A stretch of 64,000 nt of DNA from the NCBI GenBank assembly GCA_019112735.1, contig DXIS01000031.1, forward strand, positions 1-64,000. The letters run 5' to 3'. A model generated the notes under the pieces. It saw only the letters and a list, made by a program, of their open reading frames with translations. It did no database searches and was not told where the DNA came from. This document shows positions 47,414 to 55,011 of this stretch, piece after piece. How positions within the stretch are numbered: position 1 is the stretch's first letter; the number at the start of each line of letters is the position of its first letter. The position numbers and the translations under genes were made by a program. The stretch is from Candidatus Mediterraneibacter guildfordensis (GTDB lineage Bacteria; Bacillota; Clostridia; Lachnospirales; Lachnospiraceae).

Positions 47414-48598
47414 ATGGAGAGACAAATACCTAAAAATGTCAGGCAGATCGGCAATGTGAGCGACAATCCGAAGATCTATGTTGAGGATTATGTAGATACG
47501 TTTTTTAGTCAATTGTGTGAGAAATGTGTAAAAGCCGGAAATATTCCGATGGGCGCTTTTCTGGTGGGGGACATGCAGTCCGGGGATTCGGGTGATTATG
47601 TCTATATATATGGCGCGGTCCAGATGCATGAGCTGAAGATGTCCGGCACGGATTATGTGATCGATGATAATACGTGGAAACACGGGTATGAGGACTGCAA
47701 GCAGTTTTTTGATGACGGGGAGATGCTCGGCTGGTTCATCGTTCATCCGGGCGCGCCGCTTAAACCGGACGGGGCGGCGGTGAAGCTGCATAAGAGGTCT
47801 TTCCCGAAGAATAATACGGTTCTGATCATGAAGGATCCGGTGGAGAAAGATGAAACGTATTTTGTACATAAAATGAATGACCTGATGGAGATCGGTGGCC
47901 GCTACACGTATTATGAGAAAAATCCGTGTATGCAGAACTATATGATCGCCAGTCGAAAAAAAAATGGGGTGCTTCCTTCGGAAACTGTTACAGACAGAGC
48001 TGCACAGGACTTTCGTGATCTGGTTCGAAAACGCGGACGGAGCAGGAAAGGGAAGAAGTCCGGCGGTCTGATCTATGCGGCGGGCGCCTGTATGGCGCTC
48101 GTGCTGATCATTATGGGAGTGTCCATGTTTAACAGCGCGGACCGGATGCGGTCCGTTCAGACGACTCTTGAGACCCTGGCGGATGCGAACCGCACGGAAG
48201 ACATACCGGATGGCGCAGATGCACCTGACGCACCGGATACTGCGGGTGAATCAGATGAGGCGGATGCACCGGATGCCGGGGATGCACAGGATGCTGCGGA
48301 TGCATCGGATACGTCAGACGGGCTGTCCGCCTCAACGGAGCCGGAGACCCAGGCGGCAAGTGCGCCGGTTACGGCGGTGACACCGGGGGAAGCGCCGGAT
48401 GCCGGGCAGCCGGCCGAAGAGAATGACCCGGATGAAAATGGAAGCGACGGCGTATATATTGTTGAAGAAGGCGACACGCTGGCTATAATCAGTAAGAAAA
48501 TGTACGGAGATGTAAATCATGTCGATGCGATCTGCCGGATGAACGGCATTTCCGACGGGAATCTGATTTATATCGGACAAAAATTGCTATTACCCTGA
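47414..48598 (+). CDS. membrane-anchored LysM-domain protein
   Basis: The 394-aa protein has a cytoplasmic N-terminal region (about 1-210) and one membrane helix (GLIYAAGACMALVLIIMGVSMF, about 215-236). An Asp/Ala/Pro/Glu-rich linker of short repeats (about 262-340) leads to a C-terminal LysM domain (YIVEEGDTLAIISKKMYGDVNHVDAI, ending IYIGQKLLLP). LysM binds peptidoglycan N-acetyl sugars. The N-terminal region (GDYVYIYGAVQMHELK and FIVHPGAPLKPDG) looks like a distinct JAB/MPN-like fold, but I am not certain. AGGTGG lies before ATG 47414. It leads a group with DUF5711 and CvpA genes. Confidence 0.78.
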   Translation: MERQIPKNVRQIGNVSDNPKIYVEDYVDTFFSQLCEKCVKAGNIPMGAFLVGDMQSGDSGDYVYIYGAVQMHELKMSGTDYVIDDNTWKHGYEDCKQFFDDGEMLGWFIVHPGAPLKPDGAAVKLHKRSFPKNNTVLIMKDPVEKDETYFVHKMNDLMEIGGRYTYYEKNPCMQNYMIASRKKNGVLPSETVTDRAAQDFRDLVRKRGRSRKGKKSGGLIYAAGACMALVLIIMGVSMFNSADRMRSVQTTLETLADANRTEDIPDGADAPDAPDTAGESDEADAPDAGDAQDAADASDTSDGLSASTEPETQAASAPVTAVTPGEAPDAGQPAEENDPDENGSDGVYIVEEGDTLAIISKKMYGDVNHVDAICRMNGISDGNLIYIGQKLLLP

Positions 48599-48648
48599 AT
48601 TCGTGCTATACTCAACAGGACGACAAAATCAGAAACAAGGGGACGTAT

Positions 48649-49845
48649 ATGACGCAAAAGAAAAAAGGATATCTGCGGCTTCTGACGCCGCCCGATAATC
48701 TGGGCAGCCTTGTCAGGTCGATACGCAGGCTGCGGATCAACAGCATACGCCATATCCTGTCGATCGTCATCCTCGTGATACTGGGGCTGTGCGGCACCCT
48801 GCTGCTGATGCAGAACCAGACGTACGGGAAGGCGAGGACATCCGACCAGTATCCGAGCAACACGACAGATTCCAGCAGATTTGAGCGGTTTGCCGACGGG
48901 GTTGTGCGCTATAACCGTGACGGAGTGACATTTCTGAATAAAAAGAATGAGGAAATCTGGATGCAGCCGACGCAGCTGCAGAATCCTTCCATCGTAGTAA
49001 AAGAGAAAGCGTTTGTGGTTGCGGACAGCGGCGGCAACAATATTCTCGTATTTTCAGAGGAAGGGCTGAAAGGTGAGATCGAGACCACGCTTCCGATCGA
49101 AAGGATCACCGTGTCGGACCAGGGGATCGTCAGTGTTGTCCTGAGAAATGAAAACACACCGGAGATCATCACTTACGATGCTGCGGGAAATATCCTTGCA
49201 GAACTTAAGATCTCTCCGGGCCGGACGGGATATCCGACGGCGATAGAACTGTCAGATGACGGAAATACGCTTGCCGTATCTTATCTTTCCGTCTCAGGGA
49301 CGGGTATGAAATCCAGCCTCGTTTATTACAATTTCGGCGAAGCCGGGAAGGACAAGCCGGACAATATCGTATTTTCACAGGATTATAATGATACCGTGTT
49401 CGGGGAGATCTTCTTCATGGGCGGCGACCGTTCTGTGGCCGTTGCGGACCGCGGCTTCCAGATCATCAAGGGCACGGATGCGCCTAAAGCGGATATGCAG
49501 ATCGCGATGGATCAGGAGATCCAGAGCGTGTTCCATTCGGATCAGTACATCGGCTTTATCCTTCTGAATGACCAGAAGTCCGGTTATGAACTGAGACTGT
49601 ACAACCGGATCGGCGAGCAGATGATCAGCCGGGAGCTTCCCGGAAAATACGGCAACGCCAAAATAGACGGAGAAGAGATCATCTTGTATGACGGAGACCA
49701 GTGCTGTATCGCAACAGCAACCGGGATCATCAAATATGCAGGAGAACTTGCGGTCGAAGCGCAGGAGATATTCCCCGCATTAGGCATAAACAGATACTAT
49801 GTGATGAGCGTCGATGAGCTTAGAGTAGTTTATCTGACGAAGTAG
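48649..49845 (+). CDS. DUF5711-family membrane-anchored beta-propeller-like protein
   Basis: The 398-aa protein has a basic cytoplasmic N-terminus, one membrane helix (ILSIVILVILGLCGTLLLM, about 36-54) and a large extracytoplasmic part. That part has repeated short strand units (GVVRYNRDGVTFLNKKNEEIW, AFVVADSGGNNILVFSEEG, LSDDGNTLAVSYLSVSG) that look like propeller blades. It fits DUF5711, known from Lachnospiraceae next to CvpA. Function is unknown. GGGGACG precedes the ATG. CvpA follows after 8 bp. Confidence 0.78.
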   Translation: MTQKKKGYLRLLTPPDNLGSLVRSIRRLRINSIRHILSIVILVILGLCGTLLLMQNQTYGKARTSDQYPSNTTDSSRFERFADGVVRYNRDGVTFLNKKNEEIWMQPTQLQNPSIVVKEKAFVVADSGGNNILVFSEEGLKGEIETTLPIERITVSDQGIVSVVLRNENTPEIITYDAAGNILAELKISPGRTGYPTAIELSDDGNTLAVSYLSVSGTGMKSSLVYYNFGEAGKDKPDNIVFSQDYNDTVFGEIFFMGGDRSVAVADRGFQIIKGTDAPKADMQIAMDQEIQSVFHSDQYIGFILLNDQKSGYELRLYNRIGEQMISRELPGKYGNAKIDGEEIILYDGDQCCIATATGIIKYAGELAVEAQEIFPALGINRYYVMSVDELRVVYLTK

Positions 49846-49853
49846 GAGACATT

Positions 49854-50672
49854 ATGAATAACTGGCTTTTAATAATCGTTGCAACTGTTTTTATTGTATG
49901 CATTGTAGTGGGATATGTCAGAGGATTCCTGAAACTCGGGATATCGCTGCTGTCCACCGTGCTCACACTTGTGATCGTCCTGTTCCTGTCACCGCTTGTG
50001 GCGGATGCGCTTTCAGAGTACACGCCGGTGGATGACTATATCGAAACAAGAGTCGTAGAGGCGTTCATACCGGATATAACCGAAGAACAGCTGGCCGGCT
50101 ATGATGTGAGCGGCACGCCGCTGGAAGATTTATCGCGGGAACAGCTGGAAAACCTGAATGAGCTGGACTGGGATCTGATTGGCCTGACCGTGGATGATAT
50201 CCTGAATGTGATCGGTGAGATCCCGCAGGATGTCCAGATCACGGAGATCGAGAATGCGCCCCTGCCCCAGTTCCTGAAAGATCAGCTTATGGAGAATAAC
50301 AACAGCACCATCTACGGTGAACTGGGCGTGCAGGACTTCCCGCATTACGTGGCGGCCTATATGGCAAGGCTTGTGTTAAAACTGATCTCGTTCCTTGTCA
50401 CATTTCTGCTGGCGATCATCATCGTAAAGGCGCTGATGTTTGCGGTAAATATCATCGGAGAACTGCCGGTGCTGGGACTGATCAACCGCTTCGCCGGAGG
50501 CGCGCTCGGCCTGGTGCTCGCGCTCGTTATCGTCTGGGTCGGATTCCTGGTCATGACGCTGGCGTACTCAACAGCGGCAGGATCAGCCTGCTTCGAAATG
50601 GTAGAGAAGAGCAGCGTCCTTCAGTTCCTGTACAATACCAATCCGCTGCTGCTGTGCCTGCTCGGATTCTGA
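49854..50672 (+). CDS. CvpA-family membrane protein
   Basis: The 272-aa protein has an N-terminal membrane pair (LLIIVATVFIVCIVVGYVRGFLKLGISL), an inserted extracytoplasmic segment (about 60-165) rich in Asp/Glu, and further helices (LISFLVTFLLAIIIVKALMF, LGLVLALVIVWVGFLVMTLA). GYVRGFLKLG and NRFAGGALGLVLA are CvpA signatures. CvpA was named for colicin V production, and its roles in envelope homeostasis are still being worked out. GGAGA lies 5 nt before the ATG. Confidence 0.87.
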   Translation: MNNWLLIIVATVFIVCIVVGYVRGFLKLGISLLSTVLTLVIVLFLSPLVADALSEYTPVDDYIETRVVEAFIPDITEEQLAGYDVSGTPLEDLSREQLENLNELDWDLIGLTVDDILNVIGEIPQDVQITEIENAPLPQFLKDQLMENNNSTIYGELGVQDFPHYVAAYMARLVLKLISFLVTFLLAIIIVKALMFAVNIIGELPVLGLINRFAGGALGLVLALVIVWVGFLVMTLAYSTAAGSACFEMVEKSSVLQFLYNTNPLLLCLLGF

Positions 50673-50688
50673 AATTAGCTGAAATATA

Positions 50689-50717
50689 TTGACATCCCCA
50701 CGGAAATATGGTATTTT
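50689..50717 (+). promoter_or_regulatory. promoter of tRNA-Ala
   Basis: TTGACA (50689-50694) and TATTTT (50712-50717) are spaced by 17 bp, about 32 bp before the tRNA 5' end. Confidence 0.7.
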
Positions 50718-50748
50718 ATAAAAGTTCTCAGGAGAGAACACCATTTCC

Positions 50749-50821
50749 GGGGGATTAGCTCAGTTGGGAGAGCGCCTGCCTTGCAAGCAGGAGGTCACGA
50801 GTTCGACTCTCGTATTCTCCA
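50749..50821 (+). tRNA. tRNA-Ala (anticodon TGC)
   Basis: The 73-nt cloverleaf has acceptor stem GGGGGAT/ATTCTCC with two G·U pairs. The D arm is GCTCAGTTGGGAGAGC and the anticodon stem CCTGC/GCAGG has loop CTTGCAA (anticodon TGC). The T arm contains GTTCGACTC. The 3' CCA is not encoded. Confidence 0.97.
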
Positions 50822-50840
50822 CGTCAGCAATAAGCACTGC

Positions 50841-50904
50841 GGAAGCAGGTAAACAAAAGTCCACTTATGCTTGCATAAAAGTGGCTTTTTGTTTATCTGC
50901 TTCC
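50841..50904 (+). terminator. long hairpin between the two tRNA genes
   Basis: GGAAGCAGGTAAACAAAAGT and the next six bases (50841-50866) pair with 50879-50904, with only one mismatch and two G·U pairs. The inner part, CCACTT to AAGTGG followed by CTTTTTG, is a usable intrinsic terminator for tRNA-Ala. The stem is far longer than termination needs. Confidence 0.7.
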
Positions 50905-50934
50905 ATAGGGCGCATGCCCTGCAAAATTAAATGA

Positions 50935-51007
50935 TCCTCCTTAGCTCAGTCGGTAGAGCATTCGGCTGTTAACCGAAGTGTCGTTGGTTCAAGTCCAACA
51001 GGGGGAG
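50935..51007 (+). tRNA. tRNA-Asn (anticodon GTT)
   Basis: The 73-nt cloverleaf has acceptor TCCTCCT/AGGGGGA (one T·G pair) and D arm GCTCAGTCGGTAGAGC. Anticodon stem TTCGG/CCGAA has loop CTGTTAA (anticodon GTT), and the T arm contains GTTCAAGTC. The 3' CCA is not encoded. Confidence 0.97.
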
Positions 51008-51011
51008 CTCT

Positions 51012-51049
51012 CACAGCCCGTAAACTCAGTGTTTACGGGCTGTTTTCTA
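51012..51049 (+). terminator. intrinsic terminator after tRNA-Asn
   Basis: ACAGCCCGTAAAC pairs perfectly with GTTTACGGGCTGT around a TCAGT loop and is followed by TTTCTATTTT. Confidence 0.92.
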
Positions 51050-51093
51050 TTTTAGATGCAAAAACGTTTTCGAAAAATAAAAATTTTTACATT

Positions 51094-51504
51094 TTTGAAA
51101 CCGATTTCTTTCATAGTGATGCTGGCATCCGGAATGCTGTTCTGGGCAGCAGAAATATGGATTACGGCAGAGTGTATGAGAATCTGGTCTGCCTTGAACT
51201 GCTCCGCCGGGGATATGACGTGTATGTGGGGAAATTATACCAAAAAGAGATTGGTTTTGTGGCGCAGAGAGGGAGTGAAAAAATATATATCCAGGTCAGT
51301 GATAATATTACGGATTAGAAAACTCTTGAGAGAGAATGCTCCCCATTACTGCAGATCCGGGATGCTTATCCCAAGAAGATCATCGCCCGGACACGGCATC
51401 CCCGATATAGCCGCGAGGGTATTGAGATTTATAATATAGCGGACTGGCTGTTTCAGGAAGAGAGAGACGAAAATTCTTCCGTTTTCCCCCGCAGTCAGCT
51501 ATAA
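51094..51504 (+). pseudogene. decayed DUF4143/ATPase C-terminal fragment
   Basis: Read from 51094 the frame encodes [20 protein letters not shown], then [20 protein letters not shown], and later [20 protein letters not shown]. This is the C-terminal DUF4143 part of AAA-type ATPases common in anaerobes. A TAG codon at 51316-51318 interrupts it (NITD*KTLEREC). The frame then resumes to a TAA at 51502. The N-terminal ATPase domain is absent, because the tRNA-Asn terminator lies directly upstream. A longer reading in another frame at 51056-51439 is not meaningful. Confidence 0.85.
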
Positions 51505-51538
51505 TAGAAGCAGCATAATTTACAAGGTGGATTTTACG

Positions 51539-51979
51539 ATGAAAACAGACAGGAAGAAAAAGATCAGCATTATCATCTCCATTATCTTTGTTGTGGTGGC
51601 GGCAACGGCGATCTATTTCGCCATGCCGAAGAACAAGGATCTGTCGGAGAGCAGTATATTCGACAAGGCGGAGGTGGAGGCGCTGGCCGGACAGGTGATC
51701 GATTACATCAATGCCGAGGATTACGAAGGGCTCAGGGCGATGGCCGTGGATGAGATGGCGGACATCATGAACCAGGAGCGGATGGACGAGGCGAAGGCCA
51801 GGGTATCGGAAGACTGGGGCGCTTTTCAGGACGTTGACAGCATCACAACGACGGAAGTGAACCAGCGCGGCAAGACAGCGGCGGTGGCGTATGTGGCGGC
51901 GTCCTATGAAAATGTGGATATCCGCTATACATTTGCCTTTGATGAAGACCTGAAGCTGGCGTCGCTCGGGATACAGTAA
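51539..51979 (+). CDS. DUF3887-like membrane-anchored protein
   Basis: The 146-aa protein has a basic N-terminus, a membrane helix (ISIIISIIFVVVAATAIYFAM, about 8-28) and an extracytoplasmic domain. EVEALAGQVIDYINAEDYEGLRAM and AYVAASYENVDIRYTFAFDEDLKL fit the DUF3887/NTF2-like type. AAGGTGG lies about 9 nt before ATG 51539. Function is unknown. Confidence 0.72.
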   Translation: MKTDRKKKISIIISIIFVVVAATAIYFAMPKNKDLSESSIFDKAEVEALAGQVIDYINAEDYEGLRAMAVDEMADIMNQERMDEAKARVSEDWGAFQDVDSITTTEVNQRGKTAAVAYVAASYENVDIRYTFAFDEDLKLASLGIQ

Positions 51980-52028
51980 ATGTGGACACACATTATATAA
52001 ATCAATCAAAGAAAGGAAGGATTCTGTT

Positions 52029-52388
52029 ATGACCAAGGAAGTACGTGACTATGCAGTTCAGAAGACACACGAGATGATGGAGGCTTTCTCCTGCAGCGCG
52101 GAGGCGAAGGCGGCCGGCCAGGCGTGGCTTGACGCCCTTGATACGGAAAATGAGGCGGCGGCGACGGAAAAATACATCGCCGAGCTGGAAGGCGATATCA
52201 TGCCCATTGAAATGCTGATCGCATTCGCGGAGTCCGACGGCGGCGCGCAGGTATTCGGACCGGAGAAGACGAAGGAAGTGGCGGCCCACGCAAAAGAGAT
52301 CCAGGCAGCGGGCGCGAAATACTGCGACTGCCCGGCGTGCGCGGCGGTTGAAGCGATCCTTGCAAGAAAGGATGAGATGCTGAAATGA
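52029..52388 (+). CDS. small conserved protein with CDCPAC motif
   Basis: The 119-aa soluble, mostly helical and acidic protein begins TKEVRDYAVQKTHEMMEAFS and ends with a Cys cluster (KYCDCPACAAVEAILARKD). I recognise it as a small protein conserved in Lachnospiraceae, sometimes labelled Hsp90-like in databases, but it lacks any GHKL ATPase motif. The Cys pair could bind metal or be redox-active. GAAAGGAAGG precedes the ATG. Its stop overlaps the GH3 start by 4 bp (ATGA), so the two are co-translated. Confidence 0.72.
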   Translation: MTKEVRDYAVQKTHEMMEAFSCSAEAKAAGQAWLDALDTENEAAATEKYIAELEGDIMPIEMLIAFAESDGGAQVFGPEKTKEVAAHAKEIQAAGAKYCDCPACAAVEAILARKDEMLK

Positions 52389-54895
52389 AGATGAAAGTCC
52401 GCAACAAGGCTGCATTTACGGATGAAGTGACAGCCCTGGAAAAAGAGAATGCCCGGGTAGCCTACGAGGCGGCGCTGGAGGGGATCGTCCTTCTGGAAAA
52501 TGACGGCACCCTGCCGCTTACACCGGGGAAGATTGCGCTCTACGGGGCGGGCGCCGGCATGACGATCAAAGGCGGCACCGGCTCGGGCGAAGTGCACGAG
52601 CGGCACGCGGTCACGATCCGGGAGGGAATGGAAGCGGCCGGATTTACCGTGACGACGGATCACTGGATCGAAGATTACGCCGAGGCCTACCGTGTGGGCG
52701 AGGCGGCTTATACGAGGAAGTTCCGGCAGGGGCTTTTGAAGCTCGATATCGCCAACATTATGGCCAGCCCCTACCAGTACCCCTTCGGGCAGCCGGTCAC
52801 CCTGGGCGACATCATGAGATCCGACACGGATACGTGCATCTATGTGATCGCCCGCCAGGCGGGCGAGGGAGCGGACCGGAAGCTGAAGAGCTTCGAGTAT
52901 TCGCTCTCTGATATTGAGAAAGAAAATATCGCGCTCTGCGCGGCAAGTTATGAGAAATTCATCGTGGCAGTCAACGTGGGTTCCGTGTTCGACCTCAGCT
53001 TCCTGGATGAGATCGAAGGCATCAATGCGGTCATATATTTTGCCCAGCAGGGAATGGAAGGCGGCCGCGCATTTGCGGACCTGATCACGGGGAAATCCGT
53101 CCCGTCCGCGAAAACGGTCGACACCTGGCCGAAAGACTACAAAGATATCCCGTTCGCCATGGATTACAGCTACCTGAACGGCGATCTGGATGAGGAATAT
53201 TACCGGGAAGGGATCTATGTGGGCTACCGCTATTTCGACAGCTACGATGTGGAGCCGCGCTATCCTTTCGGGTACGGCCTGTCCTACACTACATTTTCTA
53301 TTGAGAAGGAAAATGTGGAACTGGTCGGGACGAAAGTGATGGTCCGTGCAAATGTGACCAATACCGGTTCGACGTATTCCGGAAAAGAAGTGGTCCAGCT
53401 CTATGCCAGCTGTCCGCAGACCGGAATGGCCAAAGAATACCAGCGGCTGGCGGCGTTTGCCAAGACCGGTGTGATCGCGCCGGGCGGGACAGAGACCATT
53501 GTCCTGAGCTTTGATATGAAAGATCTGGCGTCCTACCGGGAAGCGGATGCGGCCTGGGTGCTGGAAGCCGGGGATTATATCCTGAGGCTGGGCGCTTCGT
53601 CCAGAGATACGGAGGCAGTGGCGGCCCTCGTCCTGGACGGCGAGGCGGTCGTGGAGCAGTGCACGAACGTGAGCCGGACGGTGCTGGAAGTCCGGGAAAT
53701 GGATCCGCCCGCGCTCAAAGATACGAATGAGGAGAAAGACGCGGCGGAGGCCCAGGATGCAGACCTTCTGCGCATCCCGGTGCCGGCGCCTGCATTTGAG
53801 ACGGAAGTATGCGAATACCGGGATCCGAAGATCTACGAGTCGCCCGTGTCAGACGCGGTGCTTGACGTACTTTCAACAGAAGAGCTGTGCGAGGTCGTCG
53901 CCGGTACAGGGATGGTCGGAAACGGCCCGCGTTTCTTCGATGCGATGGGATCGGCCGGCTACACAACGGGCGCCTTTATCGAAAAGGGACTGCCCAATGT
54001 CTGTCTGGCGGACGGCCCGGCCGGGCTACGCCTGCAGAAAGTATCCACTGTTACAAGAAGCGGGAATGTCAAAGCGGCGGAACCGATGCTGTCCGCGCTT
54101 AAATACCTGCCGGATCCGGTCCAGAAGGTCATGTTCGGCGATCCGGACAGACAGCCCTGCGTCTACCAGTTCACCACGGCATTTCCGGTGGGGCTGGCGC
54201 TCGCCCAGACCTGGAATACGAAGCTGGTTGAGCGGGTCGGCGATGCGGTCGGCAAAGAGATGGAGCGCTATGGCGTCACCTACTGGCTGGCTCCGGGCAT
54301 GAACATCCACCGGAATCCGCTGTGCGGGCGCAACTTCGAGTATTATTCGGAAGATCCGCTCCTGACAGGGAAGATGGCGGCGGCCATGAGCCGGGGCGTG
54401 CAGTCCCACCGGGGCTGCTTCGTGACGATCAAGCATTTCTGCTGCAACAATCAGGAGGACAACCGCAACCGCACGAACGCCAATGTAAATGAGCGGGCCC
54501 TCCGGGAAATCTACCTGCGGGGCTTCCGCATCGCGGTGCAGGAAGGCCATGCGCGGGCGCTCATGACCAGCTACAACAAAGTCAACGGTACGTACGTAAA
54601 CAACAGTTATGAACTGCTCACGAAAGTGCTGCGGAACGAATGGGGATTCGACGGCCTGGTGATGACCGACTGGTTCGCCACCGGCAAAGGCCTGGGAAGC
54701 CACAGCGCGGCGATCGAGGCCGGCAATGATCTGATCATGCCGGGCGGGAAAGGCGTGGTCCGGGAACTGAGGGCAAAACTGAAGTCCGGCGAGCTGGACG
54801 GGACGGCGCTCCGCCGCTGCGCGGCAAATGTGATCCGCGGGGTGACAGAGTCCAGGATCTACCAGGCGTACCGGAGGATGTATAAAGAAAAGTGA
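52385..54895 (+). CDS. glycoside hydrolase family 3, domain-swapped order
   Basis: The 836-aa beta-glycosidase (probably beta-glucosidase-like, cytoplasmic because no signal peptide is seen) has its domains in the opposite order from standard GH3. The alpha/beta sandwich (GGTGSGEVHERHAVTIREGM and HDSY-like region) is N-terminal. An Fn3-like domain follows (YPFGYGLSYTTFSIE to about 430). The TIM barrel is C-terminal (LADGPAGLRLQ, APGMNIHRNPLCGRNFEYYSE, TIKHFCCNNQE). The nucleophile Asp lies in GLVMTDWFATG (about 763). This order is known from Ruminococcus albus and Butyrivibrio enzymes. It is co-translated with the CDCPAC protein. The substrate is not determinable. Confidence 0.93.
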   Translation: MKMKVRNKAAFTDEVTALEKENARVAYEAALEGIVLLENDGTLPLTPGKIALYGAGAGMTIKGGTGSGEVHERHAVTIREGMEAAGFTVTTDHWIEDYAEAYRVGEAAYTRKFRQGLLKLDIANIMASPYQYPFGQPVTLGDIMRSDTDTCIYVIARQAGEGADRKLKSFEYSLSDIEKENIALCAASYEKFIVAVNVGSVFDLSFLDEIEGINAVIYFAQQGMEGGRAFADLITGKSVPSAKTVDTWPKDYKDIPFAMDYSYLNGDLDEEYYREGIYVGYRYFDSYDVEPRYPFGYGLSYTTFSIEKENVELVGTKVMVRANVTNTGSTYSGKEVVQLYASCPQTGMAKEYQRLAAFAKTGVIAPGGTETIVLSFDMKDLASYREADAAWVLEAGDYILRLGASSRDTEAVAALVLDGEAVVEQCTNVSRTVLEVREMDPPALKDTNEEKDAAEAQDADLLRIPVPAPAFETEVCEYRDPKIYESPVSDAVLDVLSTEELCEVVAGTGMVGNGPRFFDAMGSAGYTTGAFIEKGLPNVCLADGPAGLRLQKVSTVTRSGNVKAAEPMLSALKYLPDPVQKVMFGDPDRQPCVYQFTTAFPVGLALAQTWNTKLVERVGDAVGKEMERYGVTYWLAPGMNIHRNPLCGRNFEYYSEDPLLTGKMAAAMSRGVQSHRGCFVTIKHFCCNNQEDNRNRTNANVNERALREIYLRGFRIAVQEGHARALMTSYNKVNGTYVNNSYELLTKVLRNEWGFDGLVMTDWFATGKGLGSHSAAIEAGNDLIMPGGKGVVRELRAKLKSGELDGTALRRCAANVIRGVTESRIYQAYRRMYKEK

Positions 54896-54929
54896 TAAAT
54901 ACGTCAATTGTGAAAAAAGAAAATGCAAA

Positions 54930-54970
54930 GTGGGACAGCCCGCCGCATTCATGCGGCGGGCTGTCCCCAC
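54930..54970. repeat. GGGACAG palindrome between GH3 and Rpn genes
   Basis: GTGGGACAGCCCGCCGCAT (54930-54948) pairs with 54951-54970 around TC, a 19-bp stem with a single bulged C. No T run follows on either side. The GGGACAG/CTGTCCC ends resemble the palindrome near 47224-47292. It may end both convergent transcripts (GH3 and the Rpn nuclease). Confidence 0.7.
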
Positions 54971-55011
54971 ATCAGCGCTGTGCCCATACAGCGGCTTTAT
55001 AATTTGCTATG

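Noticed and set aside
50935-51600. Integrated element with attachment sites at tRNA-Asn
   Set aside because: No integrase gene and no direct repeat of the tRNA 3' end was seen. Only the decayed DUF4143 fragment is present.
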